Shown here piece after piece: positions 9,093-17,612 of a DNA stretch of 64,000 bases. The notes beneath the pieces were generated by a model, which saw only the letters and a list, made by a program, of their open reading frames with translations, searched no databases and was not told the DNA's origin. Every line of letters starts with the position of its first letter. The first letter of the stretch is position 1. Source of the DNA: JBHJGM01 sp050331815 (GTDB lineage Bacteria; Verrucomicrobiota; Verrucomicrobiia; Opitutales; JBHJGM01); assembly GCA_050331815.1 (NCBI GenBank), contig JBHJGM010000009.1, positions 62,001-126,000 on the forward strand, written 5' to 3'. The position numbers and the translations under genes were made by a program.

Positions 9093-9094
9093 AA

Positions 9095-10486
9095 CTAAAC
9101 CAGCGACCACGGTGCTTTGGAGCCATTGCCATTACCGGAACCGTTTCCGTTCGCATGTCCGTTGCTGTTTGTAGCGTGCGCTGCCTTGGCCACAAATTCG
9201 TCGCGGAACTTTTTGACGAAGCTCTCCGTGGGCCAGGCACAGGCTTCACCGTGGGCGCAAATCGTCCGCCCGGATATTTGTTGCGAAATCGAAAAGAGCA
9301 GATCGGCGTCTTCTTCTCCCCGCGCACCGCCATGGGCCATGCGGTCGGTCACCTTTTTCATCCAGAGCGAACCTTCGCGGCAGGGCGTGCACTGACCGCA
9401 ACTTTCGTGGGCGTAGAAGGCGTTGATGTTGGCCAGTACTTCCACGATGTCCGCCGAGTCGTCCATTACCGTGACCGCGCCAGAACCTGACATCGAGCCG
9501 CAAGCCATCAGCGAGTCGAAGTCCATCGGGATGTCTTCAAGCGCCCAATTAAATTCCTGTCCGCCCTTGAGCTTGCCCTGAAAGCGCTCGCCCGCCTTCA
9601 GCACCTTGGCCGAAGACCCCCCCGGAATCACCGCCTTGAGCGAACGGCCTGGACGCAAGCCCCCGGCCACCTCGTTGATCAACTGCCCCAAGGTGACTTC
9701 GCCACAGGCAAACTCGTAGTAGCCGGGTTTTTGCACATGCCCGCTCACGCTCCAAATACGGGTGCCGGTATTGCCGGGCGTGCCGATTTTGGAAAATGCT
9801 TCACCGCCCATCTCGATAACGTGCTTCACGTGGCAGAGCGTCTCGACGTTGTTCACAATGGTTGGACACATGTACAGGCCGAGCACCGCCGGAAAGTACG
9901 GTGGTTTGATGCGCGGGTACGCACGCTTGCCTTCGAGCGATTCGATCAGGCCGGTTTCCTCGCCGCAGATGTAGGCGCCGGCTCCACGGTGCACAATCAG
10001 ATCGCAGGAGTAGCCGGAGCCGCAGATATTTTCGCCGACAAAACCTTTCTCACGAGCTTCCTCGATGGCACGTTCGAGGATGCGCGCACCTTCATACATT
10101 TCTCCGCGAATGTAGATAAACGCCAAGGCGGTCTTGGTCGCAAAAGCACTAATCATCATGCCTTCGATCAGCTGATGCGGATCTTTATGCATGATCTGCC
10201 GATCTTTGAAAGTGCCGGGCTCGGACTCGTCGGCGTTGCAGATCAGGTAAATGGGCTTGCCGGACTTGCGGTCCAAAAATTTCCACTTCATACCGGCCGG
10301 AAAGCCCGCGCCTCCGCGACCACGCACGCCCGATTTTTCGACCTCGCTGCAAAGGTCCTCGGGTTTTTGTTGCACGGCTTTCTTCAATACCTCGTAGCCA
10401 CCGTGCTGCATGTAACAGTCGATGTCATTGGTGTAACCGGGCGCGTCGGCGTGCTTCAGGATGATGCGTCGTTCTTGAATGGCCAT
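9095..10486 (-). CDS. nuoF: NADH-quinone oxidoreductase subunit F (NADH/FMN-binding)
   Basis: This is the flavoprotein subunit that oxidises NADH, binds FMN and carries 4Fe-4S cluster N3. The NADH site GRGGAGFPAGMKWKF (residues ~56-70) and the FMN segment YLICNADESEPGTFKDR are intact. So is the glycine-rich GAGAYICGEETGLIESLEG and the N3 motif ESCGQCTPCREGSLWM with a further Cys near the end. At 463 residues it is slightly longer than usual because of a low-complexity Asn/Gly/His tail (HANGNGSGNGNG) before the final KAPWSLV. It starts 20 bp after nuoE. Confidence 0.97.
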   Translation of the reverse strand: MAIQERRIILKHADAPGYTNDIDCYMQHGGYEVLKKAVQQKPEDLCSEVEKSGVRGRGGAGFPAGMKWKFLDRKSGKPIYLICNADESEPGTFKDRQIMHKDPHQLIEGMMISAFATKTALAFIYIRGEMYEGARILERAIEEAREKGFVGENICGSGYSCDLIVHRGAGAYICGEETGLIESLEGKRAYPRIKPPYFPAVLGLYMCPTIVNNVETLCHVKHVIEMGGEAFSKIGTPGNTGTRIWSVSGHVQKPGYYEFACGEVTLGQLINEVAGGLRPGRSLKAVIPGGSSAKVLKAGERFQGKLKGGQEFNWALEDIPMDFDSLMACGSMSGSGAVTVMDDSADIVEVLANINAFYAHESCGQCTPCREGSLWMKKVTDRMAHGGARGEEDADLLFSISQQISGRTICAHGEACAWPTESFVKKFRDEFVAKAAHATNSNGHANGNGSGNGNGSKAPWSLV

Positions 10487-10506
10487 GGAAAGAATAGGTT
10501 GAACGT

Positions 10507-11022
10507 TTACTCCGCGGAGGCAGCGGCAGCAGTGGTGGGAAGACCGGCTTCCTCGCGTAGCTTCTGGGCAAAAGCTTCCGCCGTATCGGGCGTGACTATT
10601 GCGTAATCGGTTTCATCGACCTGTACGGCCGGAGCGATGTGGCAGTTGGCGAGACACTCAACGAACTCGATTTGAAATTCGCCGTCCGCGCTGCGCTCGG
10701 TTTCGGCGTCGATGCCGAGCTCCTTTTCCAGAATTTCGCGAGTTTTGTAGCACCCGGCCAGAGCACAGCTCAACGTGCGGCAAACCCGGATTTGACGTTT
10801 GGCCGGCGGCTCTCGCAAAAACATCGGGTAAAAAGTGACAACCTCGTAGACCTGGATTGGCTCAATCTCGAGCCTTTCGGCGATCCAGGGATGACTTTCG
10901 TCCGCAACGTAGCCTTTTTCTTCCTGAATGGCGTACAGCACCATCAAGAGTGCGCTGCGTTTTTGCGGGTAGCGCGCAATCAGCTTGTCGATGTAAGCGG
11001 TGGTTTTCTCGGAAAGTTCCAT
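10507..11022 (-). CDS. nuoE: NADH-quinone oxidoreductase subunit E
   Basis: This thioredoxin-like 2Fe-2S subunit (cluster N1a) is the partner of NuoF. The helical N-terminus (KRSALLMVLYAIQEEKGYV) is followed by VYEVVTFYPMFLREP. The four cluster Cys lie in CRTLSCALAGC (Cx4C) and CLANCHIAP (Cx3C). Length is 171 residues. It is the first gene of the second nuo segment: no nuo gene lies within 3 kb upstream, so it needs its own promoter or long read-through across the small secreted-protein genes. Confidence 0.96.
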   Translation of the reverse strand: MELSEKTTAYIDKLIARYPQKRSALLMVLYAIQEEKGYVADESHPWIAERLEIEPIQVYEVVTFYPMFLREPPAKRQIRVCRTLSCALAGCYKTREILEKELGIDAETERSADGEFQIEFVECLANCHIAPAVQVDETDYAIVTPDTAEAFAQKLREEAGLPTTAAAASAE

Positions 11023-11162
11023 GCGGTAATTTTCTACCGCAGCGATATTACCAGCTCAAGCGCAGGTCAAGCTATCCACCGGTGTTCATGCGTCTACGCA
11101 CGAGGCCGAATCCGGCCCACGTCCATTTGCACGACTATAGGACATCAACGACGTTGGGCGTT

Positions 11163-11666
11163 CTATTCAGCGAGGAAACGCTGGCGCAACAACGCCCGAC
11201 CCTCATCCGCGTCAAAGGGCTCAGCTTCGCTGTACATGGTGCGTTCCTGTACCTGAGCCTGTCGTGACTCCAGGTAGCGGGAGGTTAGCGAGCCCGAGGA
11301 GACGTGGCGGCTAGAGCCGTCGGCGGAGTTGGCCGAGTCGTAAGCTGCCTGAGAGCGCGCGATGGCTGTTTCGCCAGTGGTCCCGCGGTAGTAGCCAGGA
11401 AAATCGCGGTAGACCGGACGAAAGTAAGGGCGCACGTAAACCCTGCTGTAGCTGCGGAAGGGAAACCCATGCGAGCGGAAGTGGCCCACGTGTCCTCCGA
11501 AAAAAGGATGCCCGAAGCTGCTGCGTGCGTAACTGCGGTAGCCAAATCCATAACCCAAGCAACTGCCGGCCTGAGCTGCCAGCGGAGCCCCGGCGATCAG
11601 GGCGAACAAAACGACTAAACGGGCTTTCCTCAGCCCGCGCAAGAATTGGGTCAATGGAGCGCGCAT
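11163..11666 (-). CDS. Small secreted Tyr/Phe/Gly/Arg-rich protein
   Basis: I do not recognise a family. The 167-residue product opens with a basic n-region and a Sec signal (VVLFALIAGAPLAAQA, predicted cleavage after AQA). A short aromatic, basic, repetitive stretch follows (residues ~37-90; GFGYRSYARSSFGHPFFGG, then several R.Y/F.P units). The C-terminal third is ordinary and more acidic. The same build (signal ending in AQA, then a basic aromatic/His-rich body) is shared with the two genes upstream at 11975 and 12729. All three lie between nuoD and nuoE. It could be a small cell-surface or periplasmic structural protein; that is a guess. Confidence 0.7.
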   Translation of the reverse strand: MRAPLTQFLRGLRKARLVVLFALIAGAPLAAQAGSCLGYGFGYRSYARSSFGHPFFGGHVGHFRSHGFPFRSYSRVYVRPYFRPVYRDFPGYYRGTTGETAIARSQAAYDSANSADGSSRHVSSGSLTSRYLESRQAQVQERTMYSEAEPFDADEGRALLRQRFLAE

Positions 11667-11773
11667 GGTAATAAGAGTGACGATGTAAAATGATATTCCC
11701 GAAGCGCCTCGAATGCAAGCGGGCAGCCGGCTTCACAGCGACTGAGTTCGCTGCAGACCAACCAGCAAGGACG

Positions 11774-11810
11774 CAAAAAGGCCAGAGACGTCACCTCCAC
11801 GTCTCTGGCC
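11774..11810 (-). terminator. Rho-independent terminator after the 11975-12472 gene
   Basis: Arms at 11780-11791 and 11799-11810 pair perfectly over 12 bp (ggccagagacgt / acgtctctggcc) around a 7-nt loop. On the minus strand the stem is followed at once by CTTTTTG. It ends transcription of the His-rich protein gene and so separates it from the 11163-11666 gene. The rest of the 11667-11974 interval holds only another hairpin (about 11906-11925) without a U-run. Confidence 0.85.
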
Positions 11811-11974
11811 CGGATGTCGGTCTGTTCATTCCGCAGACGCGAACAAGTTTTACAGACTTTCAAACCAACTAAACGAAATCCGCTGCGGTGATGTTGGTTC
11901 GCAGGCCAGCCTGTACGGGCACCCGCAGGTGCCCGCGAGGCATTTGAGCCGTTCGACCTGACAAGACCGGTCAA

Positions 11975-12472
11975 TCAATAGCGTTTGCGCAACAGCTTCT
12001 TTTTCAAAACGAAGCCGCGCTTGTGTCCAAAATGCGTGCGATGGTGCTTCTTCACCACCCCGGTGCCGAGGTAGGCATGGGGATGCTTTTTTACGATGAC
12101 CTTCTTCTGCACCCCATGCGTCTGGGCATGGTAGGCCGGGGTCTTGTGCTTGAGCACCGGCTTGGGATGGTGCACCGCGCCGTGTTTGTAGCCCGGATGC
12201 TTGAAGACAAAGCTCTTGCTGAAGGCACCCGGATGCACGTACTGCGGGCTGCGGTTATACACGCGGTGCCCCAAAGCGGGCTTGCCAATGACCCCACGAT
12301 TAAAATTGGAGTGGCCAAAGCTGTGCCCGAAGCTGCGGTGGCCAAAATTTGCCTGAGCGGTCAAAGTGGTGCCCAGCAAAAGACTGGCAGCCACGAGTAA
12401 TTTGAAGAGAAAACTGCGAGGCAGCCCCCTGTCGGTTCGAAGGTTCTTAATCATGCCGGTGCGACCCTTCAA
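11975..12472 (-). CDS. Small secreted His/Lys-rich protein
   Basis: Unrecognised 165-residue protein. The signal peptide is FLFKLLVAASLLLGTTLTAQA, cleaved before NFGHRSFGHSFGHSNF. The mature part is extremely basic and rich in His (pairs such as GH, KH, HH) and Lys, with almost no acidic residues. It ends KKKLLRKRY. Repeats of the type FGH/KHPG suggest low-complexity, possibly metal- or polyanion-binding character, but this is inference from composition. The start used is the ATG giving MKGRTGMIKNLR; the internal Met (MIKNLR) is an equally good start. A strong terminator follows. Confidence 0.72.
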   Translation of the reverse strand: MKGRTGMIKNLRTDRGLPRSFLFKLLVAASLLLGTTLTAQANFGHRSFGHSFGHSNFNRGVIGKPALGHRVYNRSPQYVHPGAFSKSFVFKHPGYKHGAVHHPKPVLKHKTPAYHAQTHGVQKKVIVKKHPHAYLGTGVVKKHHRTHFGHKRGFVLKKKLLRKRY

Positions 12473-12631
12473 ACGGTTGTTTTATTCCGACTGGTCCCGA
12501 ATTCCACAAAGAAGCTGGGATGAGGTTCGCTTATTTTACGTGGGATAATCCGGCAATCAGGATGCACCCCGGGCACCTCCGAAAGGCACCTGTGCCGGGC
12601 GCGTTGAATTTGATCGCCGTTACTGTGATTT

Positions 12632-12708
12632 GAAGAAACCCGGGCGCCGCCAACAGGAGCAGGGTTGCTCGGGAGTTAGGGCATGGCGACGCCCGGGCGG
12701 ATTTCTTC
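12632..12708 (-). terminator. Probable terminator hairpin after the 12729-13190 gene
   Basis: Segments 12632-12651 and 12685-12708 pair through gaagaaa/tttcttc and cccgggcg/cgcccggg, with a small bulge. On the minus strand the stem lies ~20 bp after the stop codon and finishes in TTTCTTC. It is less ideal than the 11774 terminator because of the bulge and the long loop. A second small GC hairpin lies at about 12567-12600. Confidence 0.55.
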
Positions 12709-12728
12709 ACATTAGTATCTCTACACGT

Positions 12729-13190
12729 TTAATAGCGCGGGAAAGTACGCTTGGTGACGCCAACCACCACGCGGGTATCCCCGTTATTGTAGACCACGCG
12801 CCCGCCTACCTTGCCACGCGGCGGCAGCGGAGCCGCGCAGATATTGCCGGGCCCGTAGACGCGCCGCTGGACGTGCGCTCGGCGCGTTTGCGCGCAACCG
12901 CAATTGTAATGCTGGCGATGGAAACGGCGCTGCTGCCAGGCGTGATAGCGCTGACCGTAGCCGTAGGGTCGCCAGTGGTTGGCACGGTGGCGCGGGTAGT
13001 GGATGCGTTCCGTGACCACCTCCCGGTGGACGACTTTGCCCTTACCGTAAGGCCCACCTCCCCGGATCTCCTTGTGGTATGGATTGGCCTGAGCAGCCGC
13101 AGCTGCGGTTACAAGCAGGCTCGAAACTACAAGGAGCTTGAGCGCTGCGAGGGTTTTTGGGTTCCCCACCCGATGTGTCAGGTTGTTCAT
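12729..13190 (-). CDS. Small secreted Arg/His/Tyr-rich protein
   Basis: Unrecognised 153-residue protein with a signal peptide (LKLLVVSSLLVTAAAAAQA, cleavage before NPYHKE). The mature protein is basic and rich in Arg, His, Tyr and Gln, with a CGC pair (YNCGCAQ) and a further Cys (NICAAP). A more regular C-terminus follows (RVVYNNGDTRVVVGVTKR), which looks like two beta strands and may be a real domain. It shares its layout with the two genes downstream. Start ATG gives MNNLTHRVG. Confidence 0.72.
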   Translation of the reverse strand: MNNLTHRVGNPKTLAALKLLVVSSLLVTAAAAAQANPYHKEIRGGGPYGKGKVVHREVVTERIHYPRHRANHWRPYGYGQRYHAWQQRRFHRQHYNCGCAQTRRAHVQRRVYGPGNICAAPLPPRGKVGGRVVYNNGDTRVVVGVTKRTFPRY

Positions 13191-13340
13191 ACACCCCGGG
13201 AAACCCTACATACGTTCGTTTGTTGCAGATAATTGAAACAATCGTTCGTATCGCAGCTCCCGGCTGTGAGCAATGGGCCCATGCTTCCGCCTTACACCGC
13301 CTCGAGCGAGACGCTTGAAATGGGCTCTTGGAGCCAGGGA

Positions 13341-14009
13341 CTACCTCTGATGAGACACCGCGCGGGCCACGATGTTCTTCATCAGCGCTTGCGAAGCGGG
13401 CTGCCCGAGGGTCGGCGGCAGGTGTCCGAGCAGGTACACAATGACGTCGCCCTTGCCATGGGAATGGGTCCAGGCGATCGGCTCGGTGATACCGTGCTCC
13501 TCGGAGACGCCCTCGATAAAAACTTCGAATTCGTCCGAGTCTTTGACGGAAAAATGATACAACTCGTCGATGACTGAAAAGTCCGTAACGCCCGTCGCCA
13601 GCGGATGGCCGGGCTTGGTCACCTTGACCGCAAAGGAATGGATGGGCGGATGACCCCGAAACTGCCCGCCGAACACCTGCTGCAAACCCTCCGGAGAGTA
13701 ACCCGCCGCTCCGGAGTGCCACGCCAGCAGCGTACCGCCTTGAGCCACCCAATCCAAAATGGTCCGTTCCTGCTCAAGGGAAATCCAATTGGCCTCGCGG
13801 TCAGTCTTATGTGTACCGGGCACGATGCTTTCCTTGCAGAGCACGAGCAGGTCAGTGTGTTCGAGCTCCGCGGTGTCGAAAGCCGACGGAAAAAGGTGCG
13901 CGGTCAGGCCTTCGGTATGTTCGCCGAGGGCGCGTTTAAGGTTCGGAACGAACGGGGCTGGCGCATGCCAAAAGTCACCGCAGAGAATGAGGGTACGCAA
14001 CATGTGCAT
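13341..14009 (-). CDS. ThuA-like domain protein
   Basis: This ~223-residue protein has the class I glutamine-amidotransferase-like fold of the ThuA family (named after a trehalose-utilisation gene; true activity unknown). Seen: LILCGDFWHAPAPFVPNLK at the N-terminus, then LLVLCKESI, and WVAQGGTLLAWHSGAAG, where many GATases have the nucleophile elbow but here there is no Cys. HGKGDVIVYLLGHLPPTLG near the end is typical. The long frame begins at a TTG (14015); the ATG at 14009 or the one at 14003 is more likely. It lies 55 bp after nuoD on the same strand, so it may be transcribed with nuoBCD. Confidence 0.82.
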   Translation of the reverse strand: MHMLRTLILCGDFWHAPAPFVPNLKRALGEHTEGLTAHLFPSAFDTAELEHTDLLVLCKESIVPGTHKTDREANWISLEQERTILDWVAQGGTLLAWHSGAAGYSPEGLQQVFGGQFRGHPPIHSFAVKVTKPGHPLATGVTDFSVIDELYHFSVKDSDEFEVFIEGVSEEHGITEPIAWTHSHGKGDVIVYLLGHLPPTLGQPASQALMKNIVARAVSHQR

Positions 14010-14064
14010 ATCCAAAACGCCTGCGCCCGTTTGCGCAAGGCCGCAGCCCGAAACCCGACGCCGG

Positions 14065-15309
14065 CTAGCGGTCGCACTCGCCGAGCACGAAGTCGAGGGA
14101 GCCGAGGATGACGGTCACATCGGTCAACATGTGCCCGGGTACAATCTTTGAAAGGATGGACAGGTTGCAGAAACTAGGGGCGCGAATCTTCAACCGGTAC
14201 GGGACGCCCCCACCCTTCGACACGATGAAGAAGCCCAGCGCGCCTTTGGGGTTTTCCGCCTCAAAATAGACCTCGCCGGCGGGCAATTGCGGCCCTTCGG
14301 TAACCAGCATGAAGTTTTGGATCAGCTCTTCCATCTTGGTGAGGATCTTGTCCTTCGGCGGTGCAAAAATCTTGCGCGCGTCCTCGGCGTAGTGGGGACC
14401 GTCGGGCATCCTGTCGCAGGCCTGGCGGAGGATTTTGACGCTTTCTCGCATCTCTTCCATGCGGACCAGGTAGCGGTCGTAGCTGTCGCCCGTGGTGCCG
14501 ACCGGGATATCGAAATCGTAATTCTCGTAACCGCAGTAAGGCTTGTCCTTGCGGAGATCGGCGGTCAGTCCGGCGGCGCGGGCGTTGGGACCGGTGATAC
14601 CGTAGGCGATGGCATCTTCCTTGGAGATGGCTCCGATACCTTCGGTGCGCTGGATAAAAATCTTGTTGCGCGAGAGCAGCTGGTCGATCTCATCGAGAAC
14701 CGGCAGCAAGCCTTCGCAAAATTCTTTAACCCGGTCCAGCCAGCCTTCGGGCAGGTCCCGCGCGAGGCCACCGATGCGCGTGTAGCTGGTGGTGAAGCGG
14801 GCGCCGGTCAACTCCTCCATCAGCGTGTAGATTTTCTCACGCTCGGTGAAGGTGTACATGAAGACGGTCAGCGCGCCGGTATCCATGCCATACACTCCGA
14901 TACCGAGCAAGTGCGACTGCAGCCGGGCGAGCTCGCAACAGACCACGCGAATCGCGTCGACGCGCGGCGGCATTTGCAGATTGGCCAGCTTTTCCGCCGC
15001 CACCGAAAAGGTGACATTGTTATGAATGGGCCCGATGTAGTCCAGCCGGTCGGTGTACGGAATGAACTGGTTGTAGGTCATGTTTTCGGCGATTTTTTCA
15101 TCGCCGCGGTGCAGGTGACCGATGACCGGGTCGCAGCTTTTGACCACGTCGCCATCAAGATCAATTTTCAGGCGTAACACCCCGTGCGTACTGGGGTGCG
15201 AGGGGCCCATGTTGATGGTCATGGACTCGCCCTGCAACTCGCTGGAGGCGATGTCGGCAGTGCGGGCCGGCAGGTCCTGGATGGCAATCTCGCGGGTGGT
15301 CTGGCTCAT
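14065..15309 (-). CDS. nuoD: NADH-quinone oxidoreductase subunit D
   Basis: This is the 49-kDa-type quinone-site subunit, 414 residues. Seen: NMGPSHPSTHGVLRLK, with the conserved quinone-site His, and GHLHRGDEKIAENMTYNQF. Also present are PYTDRLDYIGPIHNN and the C-terminal DVTVILGSLDFVLGECDR, all diagnostic. It is not fused to nuoC. Start ATG gives MSQTTREIAIQDLPARTAD. It lies 15 bp downstream of nuoC and is followed by the ThuA-like gene rather than nuoE. Confidence 0.97.
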   Translation of the reverse strand: MSQTTREIAIQDLPARTADIASSELQGESMTINMGPSHPSTHGVLRLKIDLDGDVVKSCDPVIGHLHRGDEKIAENMTYNQFIPYTDRLDYIGPIHNNVTFSVAAEKLANLQMPPRVDAIRVVCCELARLQSHLLGIGVYGMDTGALTVFMYTFTEREKIYTLMEELTGARFTTSYTRIGGLARDLPEGWLDRVKEFCEGLLPVLDEIDQLLSRNKIFIQRTEGIGAISKEDAIAYGITGPNARAAGLTADLRKDKPYCGYENYDFDIPVGTTGDSYDRYLVRMEEMRESVKILRQACDRMPDGPHYAEDARKIFAPPKDKILTKMEELIQNFMLVTEGPQLPAGEVYFEAENPKGALGFFIVSKGGGVPYRLKIRAPSFCNLSILSKIVPGHMLTDVTVILGSLDFVLGECDR

Positions 15310-15324
15310 GTTGCGAAAGAAAGG

Positions 15325-15960
15325 CTAATTGTTTTTTTGGCCGGGCTGGGGCTGTTTCTCGGTCCAGCTTTGGTCTTTGGCGCGCGGTTCTGCCTTGGAA
15401 AAACGGCCTTCGCTGGCGGGCGCGACGAAAGGGCCTCCCATCATGGGCGCGGCGACTACGGCAGCACCTGTCTCCTCCGCCACATCCGGCGCGGGCAACT
15501 CAGTCTCGATTCCGGCCAGCGGAAAATCTTTGCGCAGGGGAAAATAGGGATAGCTGTCCCACATCAAAATGCGGCGCAGGTCGGGATGGCCGGCAAAGCG
15601 GATACCGAACATGTCGAAAGTTTCGCGTTCGTGCCAGTTAGCGGCGGGCCACACCCCGCACAGAGACGGAATTTCGGGCTCGTCGAGGATTTCGCCTACG
15701 CAGTCGGCGTAGATGCGAATGTAATCGTGCCGGGTGGTCGAATAGAGATGATAGTGGCAGCCGAAACGCGGGTCGGCCTCTTCGCCCCAGTCCACCCCGG
15801 AAATATCCATCAGGAAGTCGAACTGCCACTCATCGCGCAGTCGGGCGACGCAGGCGACCAATTGGGCGGCCTTAACGTTGATGGCCGGGCAATCCGCGCT
15901 CTCGCGTTCGGTTGCGCCGGGAAACGCGCTCAGCAGGGCTTCAAGATTCAGTTCAGACAT
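15325..15960 (-). CDS. nuoC: NADH-quinone oxidoreductase subunit C
   Basis: This is the 30-kDa-type subunit of the hydrophilic arm, ~211 residues from the ATG at 15960 (MSELNLEAL); the frame extends five codons upstream. The signature WHERETFDMFGIRFAGHPDLRR (in parts), followed by DSYPYFPLRKDFPL, is intact. A ~45-residue Ala/Pro-rich, charged C-terminal tail is not typical of the core family. It sits between nuoB and nuoD with short spacers. Confidence 0.95.
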   Translation of the reverse strand: MSELNLEALLSAFPGATERESADCPAINVKAAQLVACVARLRDEWQFDFLMDISGVDWGEEADPRFGCHYHLYSTTRHDYIRIYADCVGEILDEPEIPSLCGVWPAANWHERETFDMFGIRFAGHPDLRRILMWDSYPYFPLRKDFPLAGIETELPAPDVAEETGAAVVAAPMMGGPFVAPASEGRFSKAEPRAKDQSWTEKQPQPGQKNN

Positions 15961-15988
15961 CGTATGAAAACGCACTACGGCACTCGGG

Positions 15989-16570
15989 CTAGGCTTTCCA
16001 GGCAGTTTCAGGGCGGTCGATGGGTTTGAAAAGGCTGCGGGTGGAGCGCTCGGTGCCTATTTTCCTTTGCAGCTTCATCAAGCCATCGAGCAGGGCTTCG
16101 GGGCGCGGCGGGCAACCGCTGATGTATACATCTACGGGCACCACACGATCCACGCCCTGGAGCACCGCGTAGGAGCGGTACATCCCCCCCGTGGAAGCGC
16201 AGGCGCCCATCGCCACCACCCATTTGGGCTCGGCCATCTGATCATAAATGCGACGCACCACCTCGGCCATCTTGTAGGTAACCGTGCCGGCCACGATCAT
16301 GCAGTCGCTCTGGCGTGGGGAAAAGCGCATGACCTCCATGCCGAAACGGCTGATGTCAAAGCGCGAACCGCCGCTGGCCATCAGCTCGATGGCGCAGCAG
16401 GCCAGCCCCATCGGCATCGGCCAGACCGAATTTGAACGCACCCAGTTGATCACAGCATCGAGCTTGGAGACGACGACCTCGCCTTCCACCTTGCCGTTAT
16501 AGCCAACCTCGGAGGGCCTGGCTGAGGTCTGGTTGGTTGCTGCGGGCGGCTGGGTCGCGGTCTGTGTCAT
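15989..16570 (-). CDS. nuoB: NADH-quinone oxidoreductase subunit B (cluster N2)
   Basis: This subunit binds the terminal 4Fe-4S cluster N2 that reduces quinone. The ligands are visible in MGLACCAIELM (tandem Cys), GACASTGGMYRSY and SGCPPRPEALLDG. The ATG at 16570 (MTQTATQPP) gives 193 residues; the frame is open from 16621 with an earlier Met. It is the first nuo gene in the direction of transcription, and no nuoA precedes it: the upstream neighbour is a DUF3147 gene. Confidence 0.96.
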   Translation of the reverse strand: MTQTATQPPAATNQTSARPSEVGYNGKVEGEVVVSKLDAVINWVRSNSVWPMPMGLACCAIELMASGGSRFDISRFGMEVMRFSPRQSDCMIVAGTVTYKMAEVVRRIYDQMAEPKWVVAMGACASTGGMYRSYAVLQGVDRVVPVDVYISGCPPRPEALLDGLMKLQRKIGTERSTRSLFKPIDRPETAWKA

Positions 16571-16781
16571 GGCTGCGTCGATGTTATTCTGAAAAGTGCT
16601 CTCGAGGGTGGCGTGCGGCAAGCATGCATTCGCCAGATACCAATAGCTTTTATTATGCCGATGGGTGCCCCGCTGTCAGGTCGTCAGCGTCGATTTTTTG
16701 GGATCTGTGCGACTGAGGATCCAAATAAGGTCTACCTGCGCGTAAAGGCGGTTGCAGGGGCCCCTCGTTCCGTGGGGGGGC

Positions 16782-17216
16782 TCAGCTTCCATCGCCCTGG
16801 GCGGTTTCAGTTTGCTCGGCCTTGGCCGCGTCGCCGCGCAAGCCGAGGGCCTCGCCGCCCCAAATCGTCAGCCAGTAGGCAGCCACCATGGCTACAGTCG
16901 CCAGCAACAGGCTCAGCGGAAAATTCCAGCCCTTGCGCAGCATCCAGGGCAACAGGACAAAGGGCACCAGGCTGGGCAAGACGAGCCAAACGATCTCGAC
17001 CGAAAGGTCCGCAATATCATTGATCGCCTTGGTGAGGACTTCGGGCCCATCCGTTTTCGCCAGACGCCGACCGTCCACATAAATCCAGACCATGGCCAGG
17101 TAGGTGGTCAACGGGAGCGAGGCGATGATCGCGCCAAGGAGCTTGTTCGCTTTACCAGTTTCCGAAACGAGCACGACGATCAGCGCGCTCAGGGCATATT
17201 TAACAAACACATACAT
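16782..17216 (-). CDS. DUF3147 family membrane protein
   Basis: The ATG at 17216 gives MYVFVKYALSALIVVLVSE, followed by TGKANKLLGAIIASLPLTT, which matches the DUF3147 opening (about 115 residues, four helices). Here the protein has ~144 residues. It carries an insertion around DGRRLAKTDGPEVLTKAIND and a hydrophilic, Gln/Ala-rich C-terminus. Helices: residues ~5-20, 25-45, 72-92 and 97-118. Its function is unknown. Its stop is ~210 bp upstream of the nuoB start, on the same strand. The open frame extends 38 codons further upstream, but that part has no family resemblance. Confidence 0.85.
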   Translation of the reverse strand: MYVFVKYALSALIVVLVSETGKANKLLGAIIASLPLTTYLAMVWIYVDGRRLAKTDGPEVLTKAINDIADLSVEIVWLVLPSLVPFVLLPWMLRKGWNFPLSLLLATVAMVAAYWLTIWGGEALGLRGDAAKAEQTETAQGDGS

Positions 17217-17360
17217 GCGCGAAGCATGCGTCGCCGCCGCATCCAGCGGCAAGCAAGTGTGCGCTAGCAGGCGTTGCTGCTTTGCCATTGACCGAAGCAG
17301 CCGAGAAAGTAGTCTGCGCGATTGCGACAACGCTTTTCCAAGCGGTTCCTACACTTGCGT

Positions 17361-17450
17361 GGAGAGATGACAGAGTGGTCGATTGTGCAGCATTGGAAAT
17401 GCTGTGTACCGGAAACGGTACCGAGGGTTCGAATCCCTCTCTCTCCGCCA
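17361..17450 (+). tRNA. tRNA-Ser (anticodon GGA)
   Basis: The 90-nt sequence folds as a class II tRNA. The acceptor stem GGAGAGA pairs with TCTCTCC, followed by G and an encoded CCA. The anticodon stem-loop is CAGCATTGGAAATGCTG, giving GGA, which reads UCC/UCU serine codons. A long variable arm (GTACCGGAAACGGTAC) is the serine hallmark. The T-arm contains GGTTCGAATCC. It sits alone between the DUF3147 gene (divergent) and a decayed insertion element downstream. Confidence 0.96.
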
Positions 17451-17612
17451 GTTTATTAGATACTCTCGAAGAGGGGATTGTGGAAAATGCCCGCAAACCC
17501 TTTGAAGAGTAAGAACGTCGATAAGAACACGTTCGCGTGACTCGAGCGCCAGACAACCTAAAGTAGGCCATTGCTGGTGGAGTGGGTTTCCGGCATAAGC
17601 GGGGAAATCCCG

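Noticed and set aside
11906..11925. Hairpin cgggcacc/ggtgcccg in the spacer before the 11975 gene end
   Set aside because: It has no U-run on either strand and the stronger terminator lies nearby.
14287..15177. 296-codon plus-strand frame opposite nuoD
   Set aside because: Antisense shadow of a conserved gene.
16622..16781. Possible nuoA hidden upstream of nuoB
   Set aside because: The 160-bp gap is too short and has no hydrophobic frame on the minus strand.
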